Shown: positions 1 through 7,381, counted from the first letter of the stretch. The stretch: DNA of 8,732 nt from Bacteriovoracaceae bacterium (GCA_023151145.1 JAKLJM010000088.1:1-8732); one strand, 5' to 3'. The notes: generated by a model from the sequence alone, not told the origin. Made by a program: numbers and translations.

Positions 1-1568
1 GTGTGTTCGTAATTTTTTGCTAATTGAATGAGTTCGGATTCAAAAACACTTTTTTCACGTCCTGATAAAAACTGTCCATCATTTCGTTCAATGATGATAG
101 CAGGTTTTTCTTTTCCTTTTTTACCTATTCCAATTAAAGCCGTTCGTTTGATGTCTGGATGTTTATTGAAGATGGCCTCAGTAGGAATGGGGAATCGAAA
201 TCCGTTTTCCGTCCACAAAACATGAGTTTTTCTCCCGAGAAACCAAAGTTTTCCTTCTTCATCAAAATAACCTACATCGCCCATTCGATGCCAAAAAGTT
301 TCACCATCATAAATTTTAGCTTCGCGAGTTTTTTCTGGCATTCCATAATATCTAGCGGTGACGACGGGACCACGAACAATAATTTCCCCTGGTTGATGAG
401 GAGTGGAGTAGGGAGAAAATTTTTCAGTAAAATTCTCAACGACATCTTCTGTAATGGGTATGAGTTTAATTTCTATGCCCGGTGCTTTTAAGCCGATACA
501 AGTTCCCAACCCATCTTCCGTAAACTTCGCCGTGTGCTTTAAAATATAGTCACCACTAATATTTGTGATGGGAAGTGATTCGGTAGCGCCATATGGCGTA
601 TAAGTTGTTCCAAAAGGGAGTAAGGGTTTAAACTTTCGATGAATGGCCAAACTAACAGGAGCGCCAAACATTGCTAAATTTTTAACAGAAGGAAAACTCA
701 GTTTTTCTTTTATCGCATAATCCGCTAAACGCTCCCAGATTGCAGGAGAACCAGCAATGAAGCTAGGTTTAAGATCAAGAATATGTTGGGATAACTTTTT
801 AGGATTCGCCTGACTTGGTTTGCTGGGATCCATATCTGGAATAATCGATGTCATCCCCATGGCCAAGGTAAAAAGTGAAAAAAGAGGAAAACCAGGCAAA
901 TCAATATCATCTTCTGAAAGATTAAACATTGTTTGTAATGTATTGGTTTGTTGATTAAAAATAAAGTGGGTGTATTCAACACCTTTAGGAATACCTGTTC
1001 CACCAGAAGTAAAAAGCAGCGCAGCCAATTCGTGTGGATTGGTTTCTACTGTAGAAAAACTAATTTGTTTTTCTTTTTTCATTTGATCAATAGAAGTAAT
1101 TTTTATTTTTCTAAAGATTTTTGGCAAAATAAGTTTCCCGGTCGTCACTGCAAACTTTACAGTTTTAAAACTTTTTGGGAAAAAATGTTTAATCATATGA
1201 ATTTCTTTTTCAGCGATTAAACCAATTGGACCTGTTTCCACAATACATTTGAGGAGGTTTTCTTTTCCCATTCCGGGATCAATTAAAACGGGAACGATGC
1301 CAGATTTAAAAAGGGCAAAGACCATGGCGTGAAACTCTAAACTTGGTCTCAGAAATAATAACGTTTTATCACCTTTTCTTAAGCCCAATTTAAATAGCTG
1401 TACAGAGAACTTTTGTATTAATTGATCGAGTTCTTTAAAGTTTATACTTCGATAAAGATAGCGAGATTTTTTGTGACTCCACTCCGGAAAGTAGACGGCG
1501 GTTTTTTGCGGATTTTTTTGGGCAAAAAAACTTATTCGTTCTGCTATGTTTTGAAATTCAGTGCTCAA
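1..1568 (-). CDS. oleC: OleC, AMP-ligase-fold beta-lactone synthetase (3' end cut off)
   Basis: Acyl-adenylating enzyme of the ANL superfamily. In the olefin pathway OleC uses ATP to activate a 2-alkyl-3-hydroxy acid and close it to a beta-lactone. About 522 residues are visible; the frame runs off the left edge. Seen: the phosphate-binding loop FTSGGTGIPKGVEYTH (residues 186-201), the adenine-pocket motif TPYGATESLP (324-333), WHRMGDVGYF with the ribose-binding Asp (426-435) and the hinge-side GRK (445-447). The YTH ending of the loop, the TPYGATE(S/A)LP form and HRMGD fit OleC better than ordinary acyl-CoA ligases. OleC proteins are roughly 550 residues, so only a short C-terminal piece, probably with the catalytic Lys, is missing. 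The start is a TTG: AAAGG lies 7 bases upstream, it sits 4 bases after the oleB stop, and the next in-frame ATG (codon 82) would delete conserved sequence. The usual partner oleD is absent here and would be expected beyond the left edge. Confidence 0.9.
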   Translation of the reverse strand, partial: MSTEFQNIAERISFFAQKNPQKTAVYFPEWSHKKSRYLYRSINFKELDQLIQKFSVQLFKLGLRKGDKTLLFLRPSLEFHAMVFALFKSGIVPVLIDPGMGKENLLKCIVETGPIGLIAEKEIHMIKHFFPKSFKTVKFAVTTGKLILPKIFRKIKITSIDQMKKEKQISFSTVETNPHELAALLFTSGGTGIPKGVEYTHFIFNQQTNTLQTMFNLSEDDIDLPGFPLFSLFTLAMGMTSIIPDMDPSKPSQANPKKLSQHILDLKPSFIAGSPAIWERLADYAIKEKLSFPSVKNLAMFGAPVSLAIHRKFKPLLPFGTTYTPYGATESLPITNISGDYILKHTAKFTEDGLGTCIGLKAPGIEIKLIPITEDVVENFTEKFSPYSTPHQPGEIIVRGPVVTARYYGMPEKTREAKIYDGETFWHRMGDVGYFDEEGKLWFLGRKTHVLWTENGFRFPIPTEAIFNKHPDIKRTALIGIGKKGKEKPAIIIERNDGQFLSGREKSVFESELIQLAKNYEH

Positions 1569-1572
1569 GTTT

Positions 1573-2493
1573 TTACCTTTTTATTTTTGAATAAAATGCT
1601 TCAATTGTTAAAAGAGTTTCTTTGGGTTCGTCCTCTAAAAGGTAGTGGCCGGCTTGAGAAAAGACTTTTTCTTCAGCATGGGGAAAAAATTCTTTAAATT
1701 TATGGAAAAAATCCATGGTGAAACAAAAATCTTTCGCCCCCCACATTAAGAGAATGGGTGCTTTTATGTTTTTCAAATTTAATTCAATTTCTTTTAGTGT
1801 CTGAAAGCTTGGATGGCTTTGATCCATGGGAATATCTTTTACAAATTTTGCAGTGGCAATTCTATTATTGTAATTACTGTAGGGCAGTAAATAGCCATCA
1901 ATGATATTTTTAGGAAGGCGCTTTTCTACGGCCATAAAAGTTGCAGGCATGGCAAAGGCATTAAACTTTCTAATCAACCATTCTCCCCAGTTGTTTTTTC
2001 TTAGTATATCAATTCGCCAAGGGATCTTGTCAGAAGTAAAGGCACCAGTATTCATATAGGTAATACTTAAGATTTTTTCAGGATATTTTGTTGCCAATCC
2101 TGATCCAATCGCGCCCCCCCAATCATGGACGATAAGATGAAATTTTTTTAATTGTAAATGTTCTACTAAAGCTTCGAGATTTTTTACATGATCTTTTAAT
2201 TGATAAGAAAAATCCTTGGGCTTATCTGATAAGCCGCAGCCTAAATGATCAGGAACAATGATGCGATAGTTTTGACTAAAATGTTTAATCAGATTGCGAT
2301 AAAAAAATGACCAAGTAGGATTTCCATGTACCATGATGATGGTTTCACATTCATCTTTTTCTAGATCTTTTTTCAGCGGTTTTTCATCAACATAATTAAG
2401 ATTGTAGTGATGACCCAAATAATTAACACTAAAAAAATTTGTTTGAAAGGGATAATCGTTTTTTAACGTTGAAGGGATGGTTATTGTTTCCAT
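1573..2493 (-). CDS. oleB: OleB, alpha/beta-hydrolase beta-lactone decarboxylase
   Basis: 306-residue alpha/beta hydrolase related to haloalkane dehalogenases. OleB converts the cis-beta-lactone made by OleC into a cis-olefin and CO2. Seen: oxyanion-side motif HGNPTW (56-61), nucleophile elbow HDWGG with Asp124, WGAKDFCF (251-258) with candidate acid Asp255, and AGHYLLED (281-288) with catalytic His283. HGNPTWSFFYR, HDWGGAIG and AGHYLLED are the forms expected in OleB. Haloalkane dehalogenases share the Asp nucleophile and neighbouring Trp, so sequence alone does not separate the two; the position between oleA and oleC does. Its start overlaps the end of oleA by 13 bases, with an AGGA-type ribosome site inside oleA, which suggests translational coupling. 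It is a stand-alone protein, not the OleBC fusion found in some actinobacteria. A run of seven G on the coding strand follows the nucleophile codon, but the frame is intact. Confidence 0.9.
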   Translation of the reverse strand: METITIPSTLKNDYPFQTNFFSVNYLGHHYNLNYVDEKPLKKDLEKDECETIIMVHGNPTWSFFYRNLIKHFSQNYRIIVPDHLGCGLSDKPKDFSYQLKDHVKNLEALVEHLQLKKFHLIVHDWGGAIGSGLATKYPEKILSITYMNTGAFTSDKIPWRIDILRKNNWGEWLIRKFNAFAMPATFMAVEKRLPKNIIDGYLLPYSNYNNRIATAKFVKDIPMDQSHPSFQTLKEIELNLKNIKAPILLMWGAKDFCFTMDFFHKFKEFFPHAEEKVFSQAGHYLLEDEPKETLLTIEAFYSKIKR

Positions 2494-3518
2494 TTAATTC
2501 CTAACATAATTGATGATAAACCTGATCCAATACCCAATAAGGCCATGGTGTCTAAGTGATTGAGCTGTTTGTTTTTTGCTGCTAAAGCTAAAGTTAGTGG
2601 TAGGGCGGCGGACCCAGTGTTTCCAAACTCTGGGTAAGTTCTATAAGTGCGATGACTATCTAGTCCAACTGATTCTAAAGATAATTTTTCATGGGCACTT
2701 CCCACTTGATGAGTAAGGACGACATCAATTGAGCTTTGATCTAATTTGAGCTCTTCTTTAAAGAGTTCAAAGTTTTCTTTAGCGAGTTTTAATCCATGAT
2801 GCATTAACTCTTCCGAATCGGTTTCCATCATGAGTTCTCCAGTATTGCCATCTCCGCGACAGAGTTTATTTGCCGTTGAATCGGTGAGAGCACTAGCTCC
2901 TAGAACTTCAGGTGCAAGTGGGGCCAATGACTTATGAGAAACGACCATGGCAACTCCCGCGGAGCCGATGGTTAAGTTGGCAAAATATTTTTTCAGCGAT
3001 TTTCTGTTTATAGACTCATCAGTTAAAAGTTTATGTAAGGTTTGTTTAATAAGTGGTCCTGAATTTTCGCCAGTGACGATTAAGGCCCTTTTAATCATAC
3101 CGGCTTCAATCATATTACCAGCAACGACGATGGCGTTTAAAAAACCTAAACAGGCATTGGAAAGATCAAAGATTTGTGCTTTGGGAGAAAGTTTTAAAGC
3201 ATCATGAATCACTGAGGCGGTAGCGGGTTCTAAGAAATCGCGACATACACCAGAGTGAATAAGGAGATCTATATCTTCTCTTTTAAAACTAACGTTGCTA
3301 AGGGCATCGAGTGCTGCCAACGTGGAAATGGAACTTGGTGGGGTTTTTGGCTCCCAGTATCCACGATTTTTTATGCCGGTCATAAGCTCAAGACGACCAG
3401 TTGAGATTTTTAATTTTTCATATAAATGATGGAGTTCGTTTTCTAATTCTTCAGAACTTTTATAAAGCTCTGGCAAGGCCACTCCGATTGATTCTATGAC
3501 AACATTGTTAAATTTCAT
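2481..3518 (-). CDS. oleA: OleA, head-to-head acyl condensing thiolase-fold enzyme
   Basis: 345-residue KAS III/thiolase-fold protein. OleA performs a non-decarboxylative Claisen condensation of two fatty acyl thioesters to a 2-alkyl-3-keto acid, the committing step of long-chain olefin synthesis. Seen: active-site SNACLGF with Cys123, THQVG with His270 and FGNTGSAALP with Asn300, the normal Cys-His-Asn set. It also has VCRDFLEPATAS (91-102) containing Glu97, which matches the special Glu of OleA proteins needed for the head-to-head reaction and absent from FabH. This makes OleA much likelier than FabH. The gene begins with the ATGA overlap of the flavoprotein stop and has GGAAG about 7 bases upstream of ATG. 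Characterised OleA enzymes use acyl-CoA; the carrier protein encoded two genes upstream raises the possibility of acyl-ACP substrates here, which is inference. Confidence 0.93.
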   Translation of the reverse strand: MKFNNVVIESIGVALPELYKSSEELENELHHLYEKLKISTGRLELMTGIKNRGYWEPKTPPSSISTLAALDALSNVSFKREDIDLLIHSGVCRDFLEPATASVIHDALKLSPKAQIFDLSNACLGFLNAIVVAGNMIEAGMIKRALIVTGENSGPLIKQTLHKLLTDESINRKSLKKYFANLTIGSAGVAMVVSHKSLAPLAPEVLGASALTDSTANKLCRGDGNTGELMMETDSEELMHHGLKLAKENFELFKEELKLDQSSIDVVLTHQVGSAHEKLSLESVGLDSHRTYRTYPEFGNTGSAALPLTLALAAKNKQLNHLDTMALLGIGSGLSSIMLGIKWKQ

Positions 3519-4924
3519 TCGTTACTTCCGTTTTGTAAAAAATACAAATTGGTAATAGAGATTCCCGAAAGCATCGCTCCGACAATTCCTAGAAATCCTT
3601 GATCGGTTCCTGCCAAATACAGTCCTTTAGTCTCTGGAAATTTTCCAGAGCGTATTTTATCTGGAGAACCATAGACGGCGCCACCAAGGTGTCCGGTATA
3701 GCGAGTAATGGTGGTTGGAGAAAAAACATCTTTAAATAAATAGTCCCCAGAGAATTCAGGTAAAAGATTTTTTAAAAGTTCAATATTCTCACTGGCCACT
3801 TCTTCTTTTTTTTGCAGATAACTTTTTTTGTCTGCACTGTTGAGATTTTTCCAAAGGTTAAAGTTGGCCATGGAGGTCACTCTTAGCCAGCCTTCATCCA
3901 TTTGATCATTTTTAAAATTATTGGGAAAACAAACAACTGCGCTTTGGTTGTCGATAAATGTTTGTGGACAACGATAGAGGTAATTTGGTCTATTGTTATA
4001 AAAAATAATAGTGGCATCACTGCCTAAAGTATGGGGCTTTTCTTTGGTAATAAAGATACTTTCAGTAAATGAGAGCTTGCCGATATTTTCTTCAGCGACA
4101 AACAATTCTGGATTTAATAATTTTTTTGTTTCAAAATTACCTACAGTAGATAAGACATTTGAACATTCAACGAGGGTTTCATTGTTTAATAAAACTCCAC
4201 AAACCGCACCGTTTTGTTCGATAATTTTCGTAACGGCCGTTTTATATCTTACTTCTCCACCTAAACTTTCAATCTTAGCAGTCAATAAATTGATTATGGT
4301 TCTGACGCCACCATTGGGTCTAGCAAAACCTTCAAAATAAATGGATTTGAACATGACGACAAATTGAGAGAAATCCATGTCGTTTTCCCAAGCACTTCCA
4401 TAGATTAAAAGTGGGCAAAAAATCATTTCAATTAAAGATTCATTTTTAATAAAGCTTCTGACGACATCTTTGGCCATAAAGGTTTCATTATCTAAGGCCA
4501 CTTCGTTGAAGTTTTTAATATGTTCAACTAATGATAAAAATTGATCGATATCATTTGGAAACTGTTGATGAATGGATTCGATGAATTCATTAAAGTCATT
4601 GGTAAATTTTAGAGTTTTGTCAGGAAACTTAATAAGTGAATAGCTTTGAGGGCTTAGTTCAAAGTTTTCTAAAGGAATCCTGAGTTGTTTTAAAATTTTA
4701 TGAAATGGTTTGCCTTTCTCACCTGGTTTTACGGTGTTTGTCAGGGCATGGAGACCGACGTCAAATTCTCTTTTCCCTCGTTTATAATAGGAGTTTAACC
4801 CACCAGGAATAGAATGTTTTTCAACGATCAGAACTTTTTTACCAAACATTAATAAACGAATGGCCGAAGCAAGTCCGGCCATTCCAGCACCAATAACAAT
4901 GTAATCAACTTTTTGGCTGGTCAT
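3515..4924 (-). CDS. CrtI/phytoene-desaturase-like FAD-dependent oxidoreductase
   Basis: 469-residue flavoprotein of the carotenoid desaturase/retinol saturase superfamily (COG1233 type). Seen: N-terminal dinucleotide-binding beta-alpha-beta with GAGMAG (12-17) and the acidic end at Glu35, followed by PGGLNSYYKRG (40-50) and FDVGLHALTN (54-63). A mid-protein ARPNGGVRTI segment (201-210) resembles the family's P-x-G-G region. Near the end are TRYTGHLGGAVYGS (407-420) and the second FAD contact LYLAGTDQGFLGIVGAMLSG (435-454). The length is slightly below the usual ~500. No signal peptide or membrane segment is evident. Family members desaturate, saturate or isomerise long isoprenoid or acyl chains; the substrate cannot be read from the sequence. 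Being 2 bases from the acp and overlapping oleA by 4 bases points to work on a carrier-bound acyl chain or on the Ole product, not on a carotenoid: no phytoene synthase or other carotenoid gene is nearby. Confidence 0.82.
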   Translation of the reverse strand: MTSQKVDYIVIGAGMAGLASAIRLLMFGKKVLIVEKHSIPGGLNSYYKRGKREFDVGLHALTNTVKPGEKGKPFHKILKQLRIPLENFELSPQSYSLIKFPDKTLKFTNDFNEFIESIHQQFPNDIDQFLSLVEHIKNFNEVALDNETFMAKDVVRSFIKNESLIEMIFCPLLIYGSAWENDMDFSQFVVMFKSIYFEGFARPNGGVRTIINLLTAKIESLGGEVRYKTAVTKIIEQNGAVCGVLLNNETLVECSNVLSTVGNFETKKLLNPELFVAEENIGKLSFTESIFITKEKPHTLGSDATIIFYNNRPNYLYRCPQTFIDNQSAVVCFPNNFKNDQMDEGWLRVTSMANFNLWKNLNSADKKSYLQKKEEVASENIELLKNLLPEFSGDYLFKDVFSPTTITRYTGHLGGAVYGSPDKIRSGKFPETKGLYLAGTDQGFLGIVGAMLSGISITNLYFLQNGSNE

Positions 4925-4926
4925 TC

Positions 4927-5184
4927 TTATTGATTAAACTTTGGTGTTAAGTAAGTGACACAAGATTGCATTGTGGCCAACTGAGGATAATCTTCTTGTG
5001 GAACTTCAATTTTATGGCGTTTTTTTAATTCCATGACGATATCTAAAAAGTCCATTGAATCTAGGTCTAGTTGCTCTCTTAATAGGAGATCATCCTTGAT
5101 TGACGTAACATCATCATCTAGTGCGATGTCAGCAATAATGTTTAGGACATGTGTTCTTACTTGATCATAATTTAATTCAGCCAT
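4927..5184 (-). CDS. Dedicated acyl carrier protein
   Basis: 85-residue acidic carrier protein. The phosphopantetheine attachment site is LDLDSMDFLD (39-48) with Ser43, the canonical DS(L/M) motif at the start of helix II. The preceding LLLREQL and following ELKKRHKIEVPQED are typical ACP helix II-III sequence. It would need activation by a 4'-phosphopantetheinyl transferase encoded elsewhere. A good AGGAG lies 7 bases before the ATG. It sits 31 bases after the KAS II gene and 2 bases before the flavoprotein gene. It is not accompanied by the usual fatty-acid housekeeping genes (fabD, fabG), so it is likely a second, pathway-specific carrier and not the main AcpP. It probably holds the chain extended by the adjacent KAS II and may deliver it to the flavoprotein or OleA; that hand-over is inference. 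Confidence 0.92.
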   Translation of the reverse strand: MAELNYDQVRTHVLNIIADIALDDDVTSIKDDLLLREQLDLDSMDFLDIVMELKKRHKIEVPQEDYPQLATMQSCVTYLTPKFNQ

Positions 5185-5215
5185 TTTCTTTCTCCTGTTC
5201 GTAGTAATTTTTAAT

Positions 5216-6448
5216 TTAAGCGTGATATTTTTTTATAATTAAAGTTGAGTTTATTCCTAACATTCCAAAAGAGTTGTTAAGAATAGTTTCTACATTTTTC
5301 TTAATGGGTTGATCGACAACTAAACCTTTAATCGCGCATTGCGGATCTAAATTAGTGATTCCAAAACACGAGTGCACAAGTTGATCGTTGAAGCTCGGTA
5401 AATTTCCTGCTAATTCTAGTGCTCCCGCGGCTCCCATGGCGTGACCAATAAAACCTTTGGTTGCATTGATGGAAGCATTGGTATCATCAAATAACTTTCT
5501 AATGGCTTCACATTCTTGAATATCACCTTGAGTAGTTCCCGTTGCATGCATATTTACAATATCAATATCGTTAGTTGTTAAATGGGCTTTTTTAAGAGCA
5601 CTTTGCATACATTCAATTTGTCTTTCGGTATTAGGTAATACGAAGTCTGTGGCATCGGAATTGGAGTGATATCCAATAATTTCACCGTAGATTTTAGCGT
5701 TTCTTTTTAAAGCATCTGATAAACGTTCTAGTACATAGATGGCGCCACCTTCAGAGACAACGATTCCATTTCTTTCAGTATCTAGGGGACGAGTGGCAAG
5801 AGCTGGATCATCGTGATGACCTAAGGCTCCTTGGGCCTTAAAGGCTGCAAAAATACCAAATGTTTCTGTAGATTCTGACACACCACCGGCCAAGGCGACG
5901 TCAACTTCACCAAGCCTTAACATCTGAAGACCTTGAATAAGACCTAAATTTCCCGCGGCACAGGCAGCACCAATGGTATAATGAGGACCAGTGATTCCTA
6001 AATTTAAAGTCACTTCTCCCGCCGCATTGTTCGCCACTGTTCTTGGATTATGGTGGTGAGACCAAAATGAGGCATCAAGATTGTGGGAGTTATAAAGATC
6101 ATGAATTTCATTTTCAGTTTCAACATTTCCGTGTTCAGTTATCCCTAAGTAAACACCTACACGATTTTTGTCATATAGATTTAAATCCATACCTGCATCT
6201 TTCAAGGCTTCGTTGGCACAGTAAATAGAGATGGCTCCAACTCTTGTTCCGCGTTTACGCATTTTTTTTGGTTGGTATTTAGTTTCATCGAAACGGCATA
6301 GACCCGCAGCCACTTTGCCCATATGGCGAATTTCGGTATGAACAATGCCTGATTTTTTTTCTAGTAAATTCGTGCGAAAATCATTGAGATTGTCGCCGAG
6401 TGGAGAAGTTAAGCCCACTCCTGTAATGACTATTCTTTCGTTGATCAT
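5216..6448 (-). CDS. FabF/KAS II-like beta-ketoacyl-ACP synthase with altered gating loops
   Basis: 410-residue thiolase-fold condensing enzyme of the KAS I/II class, which extends an acyl chain by decarboxylative condensation with malonyl-ACP. Catalytic residues are complete: Cys163 in GAACAAGN, His301 in HATGTTQGD, Lys331 and His336 in GHAMGAAGA. N-terminal RIVITGVGLTSPLG is standard. Two acyl-pocket gating regions are not. The C-terminal loop, normally SFGFGG(T)N in FabF, reads SFGMLGIN (393-400), so the gatekeeper Phe is replaced by Met396. The second loop, usually DAYHMTxP, reads DATDFVLPN (265-273). The length is normal. The start overlaps the regulator stop as ATGA, with AAGG about 9 bases upstream. 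No ketoreductase or dehydratase is in the window, so it either works with general Fab enzymes or with partners beyond the left edge. It could instead belong to a polyene- or secondary-lipid-type ketosynthase clade. Confidence 0.9.
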   Translation of the reverse strand: MINERIVITGVGLTSPLGDNLNDFRTNLLEKKSGIVHTEIRHMGKVAAGLCRFDETKYQPKKMRKRGTRVGAISIYCANEALKDAGMDLNLYDKNRVGVYLGITEHGNVETENEIHDLYNSHNLDASFWSHHHNPRTVANNAAGEVTLNLGITGPHYTIGAACAAGNLGLIQGLQMLRLGEVDVALAGGVSESTETFGIFAAFKAQGALGHHDDPALATRPLDTERNGIVVSEGGAIYVLERLSDALKRNAKIYGEIIGYHSNSDATDFVLPNTERQIECMQSALKKAHLTTNDIDIVNMHATGTTQGDIQECEAIRKLFDDTNASINATKGFIGHAMGAAGALELAGNLPSFNDQLVHSCFGITNLDPQCAIKGLVVDQPIKKNVETILNNSFGMLGINSTLIIKKYHA

Positions 6449-7209
6449 AATATTTTACCTTGGTTTTTAATTCTTTTTCCGAGAGTCGAAACTAATGTAG
6501 ATGTTCCGAGTTTTATTTTTTCTTTAATATCTTCAGTTAACATAACTTCTCTTAGATCAGAGCTTCGTTCTTGAATTTCCAATAAAAACTCTAGCGCTTT
6601 AGGAAATTTTTCAGTGATTTTTTGGTAATCATCTTTATTTTTCAATTGGGTGAGGGCAATGACAAAATTCATAGTGGCTTCGGCCATTTCACAAGTTTTG
6701 ATAATGGATTTCATGCGAATTCGTCTTAGGTTTGACTCTGGATTTTTAGCGATATCTACAGGATTTTCTTTTTGATCAATCTCTAAAATTCTCTGCGCCA
6801 TTCGTTTAAACTCATGGACCATTTCTTGTTCACGTTTTCTAAAGACACTGGCCACAATTTGTAAGGAGTCGGCCTTGGCCAGATGAACTTTGAGCTTGCG
6901 ATCTCTGGAGTCTCTGGTTTCTATGGCGCCAAATTGATTCAGGTTTTTTAGGGATTGAGAAACGGCACTTTGTGAAAGATTTAAGATCAGTTGAATTTCT
7001 TCACTTGAAAGAGGTTCACAGGAAAGAGTTAATAAACCAAAGACGGCACCATCAATTCTTTTGAATCCGATACGATCGAAAAAATTTTCAAAGTGATGAA
7101 GCTCTTTTAAGACATCATCTGTAATACCAACGGGCATACCACTTTGGATATTTCGTGCCGTAGTTTCAGCACTTGAGATGGATGTTTTATTGTCTTCGTT
7201 AACTTTCAT
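6445..7209 (-). CDS. GbsR/MarR-type winged-helix regulator, first gene of the operon
   Basis: 254-residue DNA-binding protein. Residues about 36-110 form a winged helix of the GbsR/MarR kind: FFDRIGFKRIDGAVFGLL (43-60), then LSSEEI, a candidate recognition helix around SQSAVSQSLKNLNQFG (79-94), and a basic wing RDSRDRKLKVHL (99-110). GbsR proteins are usually about 180 residues; this one adds a C-terminal region of roughly 140 residues, mostly helical and charged, which may be a dimerisation or ligand-sensing part. The first ~30 residues are polar and probably disordered. It is the leading gene and its TGA overlaps the ATG of the KAS II gene, so it is made with the pathway and probably controls its own operon. 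Candidate operators lie about 55-115 bases upstream. The start has only a weak AAGTAAAG ribosome site. The ligand is unknown; a fatty acyl effector would be a guess. Confidence 0.82.
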   Translation of the reverse strand: MKVNEDNKTSISSAETTARNIQSGMPVGITDDVLKELHHFENFFDRIGFKRIDGAVFGLLTLSCEPLSSEEIQLILNLSQSAVSQSLKNLNQFGAIETRDSRDRKLKVHLAKADSLQIVASVFRKREQEMVHEFKRMAQRILEIDQKENPVDIAKNPESNLRRIRMKSIIKTCEMAEATMNFVIALTQLKNKDDYQKITEKFPKALEFLLEIQERSSDLREVMLTEDIKEKIKLGTSTLVSTLGKRIKNQGKIL

Positions 7210-7262
7210 GTTCTTTACTTTTATTTGTTTATATTTTGTAAAACTTAGGGGTGCATGTTTAT

Positions 7263-7297
7263 TATTCCTTACTAAACTAATTGAAAATTAAGGAATA
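7263..7297. repeat. 9-bp inverted repeat, candidate operator
   Basis: TATTCCTTA at 7263-7271 is perfectly repeated in inverse orientation as TAAGGAATA at 7289-7297, separated by 17 bases (26 bp centre to centre, between two and three helical turns). It lies 54 bases upstream of the regulator start. The spacing suits two half-sites for a dimeric regulator, or a looped RNA stem if transcribed; there is no T-run after it, so it is not a terminator. Confidence 0.5.
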
Positions 7298-7303
7298 TTC
7301 TAA

Positions 7304-7323
7304 ATATTACAAAAATGTAATAT
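7304..7323. promoter_or_regulatory. 20-bp palindrome, candidate operator
   Basis: ATATTACA-aaaa-TGTAATAT is a perfect 8-bp inverted repeat with a 4-base centre. Size and symmetry match operators of winged-helix dimers such as MarR/GbsR or of TetR/FNR-like proteins. It sits 7 bases to the right of the other inverted repeat and between two divergent genes. The most economical reading is a binding site of the adjacent regulator; AT-rich chance palindromes remain possible. Confidence 0.5.
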
Positions 7324-7349
7324 CTAAAATAATGGCGATTTAAATTAAT

Positions 7350-7381
7350 TTGTCACGAAAAAAGCTAAAATTTCGTATAAA
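7350..7381 (+). promoter_or_regulatory. Weak candidate promoter for the Cys-rich peptide gene
   Basis: TTGTCA (7350-7355) and TATAAA (7376-7381) resemble sigma70 boxes, but their 20-base spacing is longer than the usual 16-18. Transcription would start near 7388, leaving a leader of about 60 bases. Tentative. Confidence 0.3.

Noticed and set aside
2112..2119. Run of seven C (G on the coding strand) next to the OleB nucleophile codon as a phase-variation tract
   Set aside because: The frame is intact and the run encodes the required Trp-Gly-Gly of the nucleophile elbow; seven bases is short and explained by codons.
1573..2493. Haloalkane dehalogenase
   Set aside because: The Asp nucleophile and HGNPTW are shared, but the gene is embedded between oleA and oleC and the motifs match OleB form.
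4011..4340. Open frame on the plus strand inside the flavoprotein gene
   Set aside because: It lies antisense to a well-supported gene, has no ribosome site and its translation shows no recognisable family; the same holds for the plus-strand frames at 28-491, 948-1220, 1422-1697, 2947-3207 and 6043-6228.
3515..4924. Carotenoid biosynthesis gene cluster
   Set aside because: Only the CrtI-like gene fits; no phytoene synthase, cyclase or prenyl transferase is present and neighbours are fatty-acid and olefin enzymes.
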